This document shows, in pieces, positions 45,090-57,785 of a DNA stretch of 64,000 nt. The notes under the pieces are model-generated. The model made no database searches. It saw only the letters and a list, made by a program, of their open reading frames with translations, and was not told the DNA's origin. Every line of letters begins with the position of its first letter. Positions within the stretch are counted from its first letter, which is position 1. Made by a program: the position numbers and the translations under genes. The stretch lies in contig NZ_AP022616.1 of NCBI RefSeq assembly GCF_010731115.1, positions 2,790,001 through 2,854,000 on the forward strand. Reading direction: 5' to 3'. The DNA comes from Mycolicibacterium phocaicum (lineage in GTDB: Bacteria > Actinomycetota > Actinomycetes > Mycobacteriales > Mycobacteriaceae).

Positions 45090-45290
45090 CTAGAACGGAT
45101 AGTGATTCGTCGGGGAGACGCTGATCTCCGAGCCGCTGGTCGGTGAGCACTCCGTGCGCCTGGAACGATGGTCGATTTCTAGGGTTAGATCGTGCCCCGA
45201 CCGGTTTGGTGAGGTCATCTATAGCGCTCATGGGATGTCGTGCCGCTCGAGCACTGATCCATTAGGTCGCCGCCGGTGTCCTTCGGCTCG
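45090..45290 (+). ncRNA. Putative bridge RNA of the IS110 element
   Basis: IS110 elements encode a structured guide RNA in the left end. Here TGGGATGTC (45231-45239) is identical to the right terminus plus core base (46554-46562), fitting the left donor guide. CCATTAGG (45259-45266) is complementary to CCTAATGG at the left terminus (45066-45073), fitting the right donor guide. ACCGGTT (45200-45206) is complementary to AACCGGT immediately after the right core (46564-46570), fitting the right target guide. RNA ends are approximate. Confidence 0.6.
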
Positions 45291-45328
45291 AACGGTTTCA
45301 TCCGCAGCGAGCTGAAGGAGGCGATGAG

Positions 45329-46540
45329 ATGCTCTTCGTCGGAGACGACTGGGCAGAAGACCACCACGACCTGTACCTGATGAACGAGGCCGGTAAGAAG
45401 CTGGCGGCACAACGGTTTCCCGAAGGGCTAGCCGGTATGCGGCTGCTGCATGACTTGATCGCCACCCACGCTCAGGAGCCGGCTCAGGTGATCATCGGCA
45501 TCGAGACCGACCGCGGTCTGTGGGTCGATGCGCTGACCGGCGCCGGCTATCAGGTGTATGCGGTCAATCCGTTGGCGGTGGCCCGCTACCGGGAGCGCCA
45601 CGCGGTCTCAGGTGCCAAATCCGATGCAGCCGACGCCAAACTGTTGGCCGATCTGGTGCGTACAGATCGGCACAACCACCGACTGATTGCCGGTGACACT
45701 CCCGATGCCGAGGCGATCAAGGTGCTGGCACGGGCGCATCAGAATCTGATCTGGACCCGCAACCGGCACACCAACGCCCTGCGCTCGGCGCTACGGGAGT
45801 ACTACCCCGCGGCGTTAGCGGCCTTCGCTGATCTTGCCGATCGCGACGCGCTAGCGCTCCTGGGACGCGCGGCCGATCCACGACAGGCGGCCAGCTTGAG
45901 CCTGGCGAAGATCCGGTCGGCACTCAAAGCGGCTGGCCGCCAACGCAATATCGACACCCGAGCAATCGAGATTCAAGCCGCGCTACGGTCTGAACAGCTC
46001 GCCGCACCCGCTGCGGTCACGGCTGCGTTTGCCGCGACCACGCGGGCCACAGTGGGCATCATTGTCGAACTGAACCGTCAGATCGACGACCTCGAAACAG
46101 AACTGACCGCGCATTTTGAGACGCACCCGGACGCCGACATCTACCGCTCCCTGCCAGGACTTGGTGTCATCCTCGGCGCCCGGGTGCTCGGTGAGTTCGG
46201 GGACGACCCGAACCGCTACACCACCGCCAAGTGTCGCAAAAACTACGCCGGAACCTCGCCATTGACCATCGCATCAGGCCGCAAACGCGCAGTCCTGGCC
46301 CGCCACATCCGCAACCGACGGCTCTATGACGCAGTCGACCAATGGGCCTTCTGCGCGCTGACCCGCAGTCCCGGCGCCCGACTGTTCTACGACCAACGCC
46401 GCGCAGCCGGTGACCTCCATCACCAAGCCCTACGCGCCCTGGGCAACCGGCTCGTCGGCATCCTGCACGGCTGTCTTAACCACCGCTCCCACTACGACGA
46501 ACACAGAGCCTGGGCTCACCGCCAACCCGCCGCAGCTTGA
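45329..46540 (+). CDS. IS110-family transposase (DEDD + Ser-type)
   Basis: 403 aa from ATG 45329, with GGAGG upstream. N-terminal RuvC-like DEDD domain: FVGDDWAEDHHDLYL, IIGIETDRGLWV and SGAKSDAADAKLLADLV. A coiled region follows, then the C-terminal Transposase_20 domain with YRSLPGLGVILGARVLGEFGD and YAGTSPLTIASGRKRAVLARH, where the conserved Ser is located. The gene appears complete, so the element may be active. It runs convergent to the ligase gene whose stop codon abuts the element. Confidence 0.95.
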   Translation: MLFVGDDWAEDHHDLYLMNEAGKKLAAQRFPEGLAGMRLLHDLIATHAQEPAQVIIGIETDRGLWVDALTGAGYQVYAVNPLAVARYRERHAVSGAKSDAADAKLLADLVRTDRHNHRLIAGDTPDAEAIKVLARAHQNLIWTRNRHTNALRSALREYYPAALAAFADLADRDALALLGRAADPRQAASLSLAKIRSALKAAGRQRNIDTRAIEIQAALRSEQLAAPAAVTAAFAATTRATVGIIVELNRQIDDLETELTAHFETHPDADIYRSLPGLGVILGARVLGEFGDDPNRYTTAKCRKNYAGTSPLTIASGRKRAVLARHIRNRRLYDAVDQWAFCALTRSPGARLFYDQRRAAGDLHHQALRALGNRLVGILHGCLNHRSHYDEHRAWAHRQPAAA

Positions 46541-46561
46541 CAAGCTACGCACCTGGGATGT

Positions 46562-48199
46562 CTAACCGGTGACGAGTTCCACCGAGTTGGCGCGACGGAG
46601 CTTGCCGGACGGGGTCTTGGGGATGGTGCCGGGGCCCAGCACGACGACGTTGCGCGGCCGCACGTCGACCTCGGTCACGACCTCGTGCGCCACCTGGTGC
46701 TCGATCCGGCGCACTTCCACCGGGTCCTGCCAGGCGTTGGATTCGACTGCGACAGCGAACGTCTCGCGCGAATGACCGGCGTCGAGGCGCACCGCCACGG
46801 CGCAGCCCGGGCGCACGCCCTCGACACGGCCCGCGGCCCGCTCGATGTCGGTCGGGTAGATATTGCGGCCCGCCATGATGATGACGTCCTTCACGCGGCC
46901 ACACACCACGACGTTCTGCTCCTCGGTGATGTACCCGAGGTCACCGGTGTCGTACCAACCGTTCTCGTCCTGCGTCGGCAGGAAGCCGGCCATGGTGATG
47001 TAGCCGGGGGTCACCGATTCGCCGCGCAGCTGGATGACGCCGACACCGCGCTCGGGCAGGACGTTGCCGTCCTCGTCGACGACGCGGGCCTCGAGGTCGC
47101 GCAGCAGCGGGCCCAGCGAGGCCAGGCGACGCGTGTTGCCCTTCGAGGCGGGCACGGCACGCCGCAGCGCGGCCAACAGATCGGCGTCGACCTCGTCGAC
47201 GACCAGGCCGGCGTTGCACGGCGAGAACGACACGGCAAGGCAGGTCTCGGCCATACCGTAGGCGGGCAGGATGGCCGAGGCCTTCAGCCCGAACGGCTTA
47301 CCGGCGTCGATCAGGTCTTCGACGTCCGCGGGGTCGACGGGCTCGGCGCCGGACAGCGCGAACCGCAGGGTGGAGAGGTCGTATTCGCCCGGCTTGGCCT
47401 GGCGGCGCAGCCGCTTGGCGAACAGCGCGTAGGCGAAGTTCGGGGCCGCCGTCATGGTGCCCTTGTACTTGTCGATGAGCTTGGCCCACAGCAGGGTGTC
47501 GCGCAGGAAGTCCATCGGCGTGACCTTGACCAGCTCGGCGCCGAAGTACATCGGGATGGTGAGGAAGCCGACCATGCCCATGTCGTGGAAGCACGGCAAC
47601 CAACTGACCATGACGTCCTTGTCGACGTCGTACTCGGCGCCGATGAACATGGCCTCGGCGTTGGAGTAGATGTTGCGGTGCGTGATCTGCACGGCCTTGG
47701 GCGATCCGGTCGAACCCGAGGTCAGCTGCATCAACGCGAGGTCGTCCTCGCCGGTCTCGACGGGGTCGATGGGCTCGGCGGCGAGCAGGTCGCCGACCTT
47801 GAGGACCTGCAGGCCCTTCTCCTCCAGCACGGGGATGGCGACCAGGAACGGCTCGGAGACGACGACGGCCTTGGCCTCGATCATGCCGATGACGTTCATG
47901 GTGTCTTCGGCCCAGACGGCCAGGTCGGTACGGGGCGTCGGCTGGTGCAGCATGGTGAGGCTGCCGCCGCGCATCCAGATGCCCTGCACGGTCGGGGCGA
48001 TCTCGACCGGGAAACCGGCCAGCACACCGATCTTGTCGCCGGGGCCGATGCCCGCGGCCGCCAAGCCGCCGGCGACGCGGCGCGCCCGCTCGTGGACCTC
48101 ACCCCAGGTGTGGCGCACTGGCTCGTGCGGCTCACCGGTGACCATGCCCCGCTGCGATGTACGAGCGTTGTAGTACATCTTGTCGGTAAATCGGCTCAC
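46562..48199 (-). CDS. pks16: Pks16-like fatty-acid AMP ligase / acyl-CoA ligase (Rv1013-like)
   Basis: 545 aa. ANL-superfamily adenylating enzyme despite the name: P-loop [21 protein letters not shown] (~152-172), [16 protein letters not shown] as in fatty-acyl-AMP ligases, [22 protein letters not shown], and C-terminal Lys in KTPSGKLRR. The FAAL-like HDMG segment hints at acyl-AMP transfer to a carrier protein and not only to CoA. It is an ispE-side neighbour as in M. tuberculosis. The stop TAG overlaps the right edge of the IS110 insertion; the protein itself is unbroken. Confidence 0.9.
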   Translation of the reverse strand: MSRFTDKMYYNARTSQRGMVTGEPHEPVRHTWGEVHERARRVAGGLAAAGIGPGDKIGVLAGFPVEIAPTVQGIWMRGGSLTMLHQPTPRTDLAVWAEDTMNVIGMIEAKAVVVSEPFLVAIPVLEEKGLQVLKVGDLLAAEPIDPVETGEDDLALMQLTSGSTGSPKAVQITHRNIYSNAEAMFIGAEYDVDKDVMVSWLPCFHDMGMVGFLTIPMYFGAELVKVTPMDFLRDTLLWAKLIDKYKGTMTAAPNFAYALFAKRLRRQAKPGEYDLSTLRFALSGAEPVDPADVEDLIDAGKPFGLKASAILPAYGMAETCLAVSFSPCNAGLVVDEVDADLLAALRRAVPASKGNTRRLASLGPLLRDLEARVVDEDGNVLPERGVGVIQLRGESVTPGYITMAGFLPTQDENGWYDTGDLGYITEEQNVVVCGRVKDVIIMAGRNIYPTDIERAAGRVEGVRPGCAVAVRLDAGHSRETFAVAVESNAWQDPVEVRRIEHQVAHEVVTEVDVRPRNVVVLGPGTIPKTPSGKLRRANSVELVTG

Positions 48200-48418
48200 G
48201 ACAACCTCCTGAGGTCAGGCGCCACTGCCCGTCGTTCCATAGTCCGTCCGGTGCCAGGCGCACATGTAGAGGCGCGCACGCACAATTCGGCCGCGGTTAT
48301 ATCTCGAATCGATGGCTGCACTGCCATGACTCCGGCGCTGCGCATCCGCTCACCGACACCGCCGGTGAGAGAAACCATTGCGTTCCACGCCTGGCCGCTG
48401 GCATACACCATCGATCAT

Positions 48419-48450
48419 CTTAAGAGACTCTTAAGTAGCTAACAAACTGT
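48419..48450 (-). promoter_or_regulatory. Promoter with palindromic operator upstream of the pks16-like gene
   Basis: CTTAAGAG-A-CTCTTAAG (48419-48435) is a perfect 17-bp palindrome. On the minus strand TTGTTA, a 17-bp spacer and TAAGAT give a -35/-10 pair, and the palindrome fills most of the spacer and the -10. Repressor binding would block transcription toward the ligase gene starting at 48199. The remaining sequence 48200-48418 is an untranslated leader or spacer with no gene seen. Confidence 0.6.
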
Positions 48451-48481
48451 TGGCCGAATTGAGTGCTGGGTCACACCCGGA

Positions 48482-49450
48482 TCAGCCCTGCTTGCTGGGC
48501 GCCGGCACCACCCTGGCGCCGTGCACCGGGCCGCTGGCCACACGTACCGTCCGGCACACCCCGGCGCCGGAAAGCTGGGTACCGACCTCGACGGCGCCGT
48601 CGGCGGAAGCACACAGGAACGCGCACGTCGGCCCGGAACCGGACACTATGCCCGCCAGGGCGCCCGCCTCGACGCCCGCGCGCAACGTGCGCCGCAGTCC
48701 GGTGTCCAGGCTGACGGCCGCGGCCTGCAGATCGTTGCCCAGCAGCGGCGCCAGCTCACGCGGATCACCGGAGGCCAACGCGGTCAGCAACGGCTCGGGA
48801 TCGTCCAGCGCCGGCGGGCCGCCCGCGCGGGCGTCTTCCCGCAGGTTGTCCAGCTCGGCAAAAACTTTCGGCGTGGACAGCCCGCCCTCGGCAAATGCCA
48901 GCACCCAGTGGAAGGTGCTCCGCGCCAACACCGTGGCCAGCTGCTCGCCGCGGCCGGTGCCCAGCGCGGTGCCGCCGTGCAGCGCGAACGGCACGTCGCT
49001 GCCGAGCCGCGCGGCCAGCGCATGCAGGTCCCGCCGCGGCACGCCCAGCTCCCAGAGATTGTTCATCGCGACCAGCACGGCGGCCGCGTCGGCACTACCG
49101 CCGGCCATGCCGCCGGCCACCGGAATGGACTTGTCGATCGAGATCGCGACGTCAGGCGCGCGGCCAACATGCTCGGCCATCAGTTCCGCGGCCCGCCAGG
49201 CGAGGTTGCGGTGGTCGGTCGGCAGGCCCTCGGCACCGGCGCCGAACATCTCCACCGACAGCAGGTCGGCGTTGCGGACGGTCACCTCGTCGAACAGCGA
49301 GACGGCGTGGAACACCGTGGTGAGCTCGTGATAGCCGTCATCGCGGCAGTCCCCGACACCGAGGTACAGATTCACCTTGCCCGGCACGCGGACGGTCACC
49401 GAGCCGGTGGGCACCCACTCAGAAGCAGTGTTTCCATCCGACGTAGACAC
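48482..49450 (-). CDS. ispE: 4-diphosphocytidyl-2-C-methyl-D-erythritol kinase
   Basis: 322 aa. GHMP kinase of the MEP isoprenoid pathway, phosphorylating [33 protein letters not shown] (~21-48), ATP loop [40 protein letters not shown] and the C-terminal [12 protein letters not shown]. It needs only ATP and acts in the cytosol. It is 66 bp downstream of ksgA, probably in the same transcript as tatD-rpfB-ksgA. Confidence 0.95.
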   Translation of the reverse strand: MSTSDGNTASEWVPTGSVTVRVPGKVNLYLGVGDCRDDGYHELTTVFHAVSLFDEVTVRNADLLSVEMFGAGAEGLPTDHRNLAWRAAELMAEHVGRAPDVAISIDKSIPVAGGMAGGSADAAAVLVAMNNLWELGVPRRDLHALAARLGSDVPFALHGGTALGTGRGEQLATVLARSTFHWVLAFAEGGLSTPKVFAELDNLREDARAGGPPALDDPEPLLTALASGDPRELAPLLGNDLQAAAVSLDTGLRRTLRAGVEAGALAGIVSGSGPTCAFLCASADGAVEVGTQLSGAGVCRTVRVASGPVHGARVVPAPSKQG

Positions 49451-49516
49451 GCCACGACAGTAACGCCCGCGGCGAAGGCCACAACACCAAGTGCTGAAAA
49501 GGCCCGCCCGCCAGCC

Positions 49517-52523
<3,007 letters not shown>

Positions 52524-52548
52524 AGCGACACCCTAAAGTGAGACCCAA

Positions 52549-54114
52549 ATGAGTGAGCCTTTCTACATCACCACCGCCATCGCGTACCCGAACGGCGCAC
52601 CGCACATCGGGCACGCCTACGAGTACATCGCCACCGACGCGATCGCCCGGTTCAAGCGGCTCGACGGCTACGACGTCCGCTACCTGACCGGCACCGACGT
52701 GCACGGCCAGAAGATGGCCGAGGCCGCGGCGACCGAGGGCATCACCGCGGCGGAGCTGGCCAAGCGCAACTCCGACGTGTTCCAGGCGCTGCAGGAGAAG
52801 CTCAACATCTCGTTCGACCGGTTCATCCGGACCTCCGACGCCGACCACTACGAGGCGTCCAAGGAAATCTGGCGGCGCATGAACGAGGCCGGGGACATCT
52901 ACCTCGGCACGTACGCCGGCTGGTACTCGATCCGCGACGAGCGCTTCTTCGCCGAGGACGAGACCGAGGTGCGCGGCTCAGGCGATACGGCCGGCCGGTT
53001 CGCCATCGAGACGGGCACCCCCGTCACGTGGACCGAGGAGCAGACTTACTTCTTCAAGCTGTCGGCGTACACCGACCGGCTGCTGGCGCACTACGAAGCG
53101 CACCCCGAGTTCATCGGGCCGGACGTGCGGCGCAACGAGATCGTCAGCTTCGTCTCGGGCGGGCTGAAGGATCTGTCGATCTCGCGGACCACGTTCGACT
53201 GGGGCGTCCCGGTGCCCGATCACCCCGAGCACGTCATGTACGTGTGGGTGGACGCGTTGACCAATTACCTGACGGGCGTGGGTTTTCCGGACACCGCCGC
53301 CGAGGCGTTCGAGAAGTACTGGCCGGCGAACCTGCACATGATCGGCAAGGACATCATCCGGTTCCACAGCGTGTACTGGCCGGCGTTCCTGATGTCGGCC
53401 GGAATCGCCCTTCCGGAGCGAGTTTTCGCGCACGGCTTCATCAACGTCAAGGGCGAGAAGATGAGCAAGTCGGTGGGCAACGTGGTGGACCCCATCGCGC
53501 TGATCGATGCCTTCGGCCTGGATCAGGTGCGCTACTTCTTCCTGCGGGAGGTGTCCTTCGGCCAGGACGGCAGCTACAGCGAGGAAGCCATCATCGGCCG
53601 CATCAACGCCGACCTGGCCAACGAACTGGGCAACCTGGCGCAGCGCTCGCTGTCGATGGTGAACAAGAACCTCGGCGGAATCGTCCCGGAGCCAGGCGAA
53701 TTCACCGCTGCCGACCTGGAGCTGCTGAAGCAGGCCGACGCGCTCCTCGAGCAGGTGCGGGCGCACTACGACGTGCCGGCCATGCATCTGGCACTGGAGG
53801 CGATCTGGCTGATGCTGGGTGCCGCCAACCGCTATTTCTCGGCCGAGGAACCGTGGGTGCTGCGCAAGTCTCCCGCTGAGTCGGACCAGACCCGCTTCGG
53901 CACGGTGCTGTACACGACGCTGGAGGCGGTCCGGATCGCCGCGCTGCTGGTGCAGCCGGTGATGCCGGAGTCCGGGGGGAAGCTGCTCGATCTGCTCGGG
54001 CAGGACGCCTCGGCACGGGATTTCCGTGCCCTGGGCACCAGGCTGGCACCGGGCACGGTGCTACCGACACCCGAAGGCGTATTTCCCCGCTATCAAGCGG
54101 AGACCAAGGAGTAG
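52549..54114 (+). CDS. metG: Methionyl-tRNA synthetase
   Basis: 521 aa. Class Ia synthetase: HIGH motif in [20 protein letters not shown] (~12-31), KMSKS in [13 protein letters not shown] (~299-311), and [15 protein letters not shown]. The four-cysteine zinc knuckle of longer MetRS forms is absent ([11 protein letters not shown] directly continues), and there is no C-terminal tRNA-binding extension, as in the short mycobacterial enzyme. Divergent from tatD with 25 bp between starts. Confidence 0.97.
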   Translation: MSEPFYITTAIAYPNGAPHIGHAYEYIATDAIARFKRLDGYDVRYLTGTDVHGQKMAEAAATEGITAAELAKRNSDVFQALQEKLNISFDRFIRTSDADHYEASKEIWRRMNEAGDIYLGTYAGWYSIRDERFFAEDETEVRGSGDTAGRFAIETGTPVTWTEEQTYFFKLSAYTDRLLAHYEAHPEFIGPDVRRNEIVSFVSGGLKDLSISRTTFDWGVPVPDHPEHVMYVWVDALTNYLTGVGFPDTAAEAFEKYWPANLHMIGKDIIRFHSVYWPAFLMSAGIALPERVFAHGFINVKGEKMSKSVGNVVDPIALIDAFGLDQVRYFFLREVSFGQDGSYSEEAIIGRINADLANELGNLAQRSLSMVNKNLGGIVPEPGEFTAADLELLKQADALLEQVRAHYDVPAMHLALEAIWLMLGAANRYFSAEEPWVLRKSPAESDQTRFGTVLYTTLEAVRIAALLVQPVMPESGGKLLDLLGQDASARDFRALGTRLAPGTVLPTPEGVFPRYQAETKE

Positions 54115-55479
<1,365 letters not shown>

Positions 55480-55568
55480 CGCTTTAATGTGAGCCGCGTC
55501 ACACAGTGTCACGTTTTCGGCGCCGCCGGTGTCTTGAGGGCATAACCAACCCCGAAGGAGATGCAGTG

Positions 55569-56738
55569 ATGACCGGAAACCAGAAGCCCAACCGCGTCGT
55601 CGTCATCGGTGGCGGATACGCCGGCGCGCTGGCGGCCAATCACGTCCTCATGCGCGACGACGTGGCCGTCACCCTGGTGAACCCGCGGCCCAAGTTCGTC
55701 GAGCGCATCCGTCTGCACCAGCACGCGGCCGGAAACTACAACGCCACCGTCGGCTACGACACGCTGCTCGCTGACGATGTGCGCCTGGTGGTCGACACCG
55801 CGACCCGCATCGACGCCGCCGCCCGCACCGTCGAGCTGGCGTCTGGCGACACGCTCAACTACGACTACCTGATCTACGCGGTCGGCAGCACCGGGACGGT
55901 ACCGGCGTCAGTACCGGGCGCCGCCGAATTCGCCTATCCCCTGGCCGAATTCGAGCAGGCCGAGCGGCTGGCAGCGCGACTGCAGGACGTGCCGCTGTCC
56001 GCGCCGTTGGTGGTCATCGGCGCCGGCCTGACGGGCATCGAGGCGGCTTCCGAATTCGCCGAGGCCGGCCGCAACGTCGTATTGGTCGGCAATAAGCTAG
56101 CGCCGGCGATGAGCGCCCCGGCCCGCCGCTCGGTGGCCAAGGCCCTCACCAAGCTGGGCGTGACGGTGATCGAGGGCGACGTCAGCGACGTCAGCGCGCA
56201 CCGGGTGACCCTCGCCGACGGGCGCTTCATCAGCAGCGCCGTGACGGTGTGGACCGCGGGCTTCGGCACCCCGGACCTTGCGGCCGCCAGCGGACTGCGC
56301 ACCGACGAACTGGGCCGCCTGCTCACCGACGAAACCCTCACCAGCATCGACGATCCGCGCATCGTGGCCACCGGTGACGCCGCCGCGCCGTCGGGTCAGC
56401 CGCTGCGCATGAGCTGCCAGGCGTCGAGCCCCCTCACGGTGACGGCCGTGGGGACCGTGCTGAGCCGGATCGCCGGCACCGAGCCCGAGCCACTCGACCC
56501 GGTGTTCGCCGGATCGTGCGTCAGCCTCGGTCGGCACACAGCGACCATCCAGATCGCCCGGAAGGACGACTCCGCCACGAACTACTACATCGGTGGTCGG
56601 GTCGGCGCGAAGCTGAAGGAAGCCATCTGCAAGGGCACGCTGTGGGGCATCCGCCGGACCGCCCGCAAGCCCAGCGCGGTGTTCGTGATGAAGGGCGGCA
56701 AGCGCGCCGAACAGCTGGCGGAGACCGTCAGCGCATGA
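55569..56738 (+). CDS. FAD-dependent NAD(P)H dehydrogenase-like oxidoreductase
   Basis: 389 aa from ATG 55569, with GAAGGAG upstream. Pyridine nucleotide-disulfide oxidoreductase fold related to type II NADH dehydrogenases: FAD motif VVVIGGGYAGALAANHV (~10-26), LNYDYLIYAVGSTG, NAD(P) motif VVIGAGLTGIEAASEFAE and IVATGDAAAPSGQPLRMS. It overlaps the ECF sigma gene by 4 bp. ECF41-type sigma factors are typically encoded beside such oxidoreductases, which are their likely target and substrate-linked partner. Confidence 0.9.
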   Translation: MTGNQKPNRVVVIGGGYAGALAANHVLMRDDVAVTLVNPRPKFVERIRLHQHAAGNYNATVGYDTLLADDVRLVVDTATRIDAAARTVELASGDTLNYDYLIYAVGSTGTVPASVPGAAEFAYPLAEFEQAERLAARLQDVPLSAPLVVIGAGLTGIEAASEFAEAGRNVVLVGNKLAPAMSAPARRSVAKALTKLGVTVIEGDVSDVSAHRVTLADGRFISSAVTVWTAGFGTPDLAAASGLRTDELGRLLTDETLTSIDDPRIVATGDAAAPSGQPLRMSCQASSPLTVTAVGTVLSRIAGTEPEPLDPVFAGSCVSLGRHTATIQIARKDDSATNYYIGGRVGAKLKEAICKGTLWGIRRTARKPSAVFVMKGGKRAEQLAETVSA

Positions 56739-57646
56739 CCGGCTCAGCCAGTGCCGCAGGGGGTGAACACGCCGAGCGGTTCACCCACCTGCGGCCCCTC
56801 CTCTTCACCATCGCCTACGAAATCCTGGGCTCGGCAACGGAATCCGACGACGTCCTGCAGGACAGCTACCTGCGGTGGGCCGAGGTCGACCTCGACACGG
56901 TGCGGGACACCAAGTCGTACCTGGCGCAGTTGGTCACCCGGCAGGCGCTGAACACCTTGCGGGCCGGCGCGCGGCGCCGCGAAGAGTACGTCGGCCCGTG
57001 GTTGCCCGAGCCGCTGCTGCTGGACGAGCGCGACGCCTCATCGGATGTGGTTCTCGCCGAATCGGTTTCGATGGCGATGCTCGTGGTTCTCGAAACGCTG
57101 ACCCCCGACGAGCGGGCCGTGTTCGTCCTGCGTGAGGTCTTCGGCTTCGACTACGACGAAATCGCCGGCGCCGTCGGCAAATCCGCCGCCGCGGTCCGGC
57201 AGGTGGCGCACCGGGCGCGCGAACACGTGCAGGCCCGGCGCAAGCGGTTCACGCCCGACACCGCGAAGTCGGCGGAGGTGACAGCCCAGTTTCTGACGGC
57301 AGCGGCGACCGGTGACCTGGACGGCCTGATGACGCTCCTGGCTCCGAACGTCACGTGGACCGCGGACAGCGACGGCAAGGTCAGCGCCGCCCGCAGGCCG
57401 GTGTTCGGCCCGGACAAGGTCGCGCGACTGCTGCTGGGGCTCATGCGTGGTGTGTCGGAATTCCCCGAGGCGCGCGCCGACCTGGCGACGTACAACAACG
57501 CCCCGGCGCTGGTGCTGTACCTCGGCGAGAAGCTCGAGGGCGTCATCCTGATCGAGGTCGAGGACGGCAAGATCAGCCACTTCTACGCCATGCGCAACCC
57601 CGACAAGCTCGGTGGGGTGCTGGTCGAGCGGTCAATTCAGCGCTGA
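56735..57646 (+). CDS. ECF sigma factor, ECF41/SigJ-like with SnoaL-like C-terminal domain
   Basis: 303 aa from ATG 56735 (ATGA overlap with the oxidoreductase). Region 2 (~12-80): LRPLLFTIAYEILGSATESDDVLQDSYLRW. Region 4 (~115-170): LTPDERAVFVLREVFGFDYDEIA followed by RQVAHRAREHVQARR. The C-terminal SnoaL_2-like domain (~180-303) includes DGLMTLLAPNVTWTADSDGK and ends DKLGGVLVERSIQR. In ECF41 proteins this domain replaces an anti-sigma factor and tunes activity. The signal is unknown. Related to M. tuberculosis SigJ. Confidence 0.9.
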   Translation: MTGSASAAGGEHAERFTHLRPLLFTIAYEILGSATESDDVLQDSYLRWAEVDLDTVRDTKSYLAQLVTRQALNTLRAGARRREEYVGPWLPEPLLLDERDASSDVVLAESVSMAMLVVLETLTPDERAVFVLREVFGFDYDEIAGAVGKSAAAVRQVAHRAREHVQARRKRFTPDTAKSAEVTAQFLTAAATGDLDGLMTLLAPNVTWTADSDGKVSAARRPVFGPDKVARLLLGLMRGVSEFPEARADLATYNNAPALVLYLGEKLEGVILIEVEDGKISHFYAMRNPDKLGGVLVERSIQR

Positions 57647-57661
57647 ACCGAACCCGTGAAC

Positions 57662-57711
57662 TGGGGGGCGCCTCCCCTCGCGAGCTGGGGGCACCTCCCG
57701 CTTGCGGGGGA
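57662..57711. repeat. Two adjacent GC-rich hairpin (REP-like) units
   Basis: Two similar units: one reading GGGGGGCGCCTCCCCTCGCG, one reading CTGGGGGCACCTCCCGCTTG then CGGGGGA. Each combines a GGGGGxGCCTCCC palindrome with a further GC hairpin. Sequences of the second type are common between genes in mycobacterial genomes as I recall them. They lie directly after the sigma gene stop. Confidence 0.6.
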
Positions 57712-57754
57712 ACGCAAAACTGTCCATTCCCGCAGAGAGTCGACAGTTTTGCGT
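57712..57754 (+). terminator. Stem-loop between the ECF sigma gene and pabB
   Basis: ACGCAAAACTGTC (57712-57724) pairs with GACAGTTTTGCGT (57742-57754) around a 17-base loop. It separates the sigma transcript from pabB (start 57786). There is no clean U-tract, but the long perfect stem supports termination or processing. Confidence 0.6.
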
Positions 57755-57785
57755 CTGCTCGCGGTCATAGGCGAAGCTGTGGGGC

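Larger units (their letters stand above)
45067..46563 (+). mobile_element. IS110-family insertion sequence, ~1.5 kb
   Basis: Boundaries are inferred from CT cores at 45067-45068 and 46562-46563. There are no terminal inverted repeats and no long target duplication, as expected for IS110. The element consists of a ~260-bp left non-coding end, one DEDD transposase gene and a ~20-bp right end. Precise removal (keeping one CT) restores the stop codon of the flanking ligase gene next to its terminator. Three segments in the left end match the element termini and target flank as bridge-RNA guides would. Confidence 0.8.

Noticed and set aside
45231..46562. TGGGATGTC as a 9-bp target-site duplication
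   Set aside because: The left copy is 160 bp inside the element, between the left core and the transposase gene, so it fits a guide segment better than a duplicated target.
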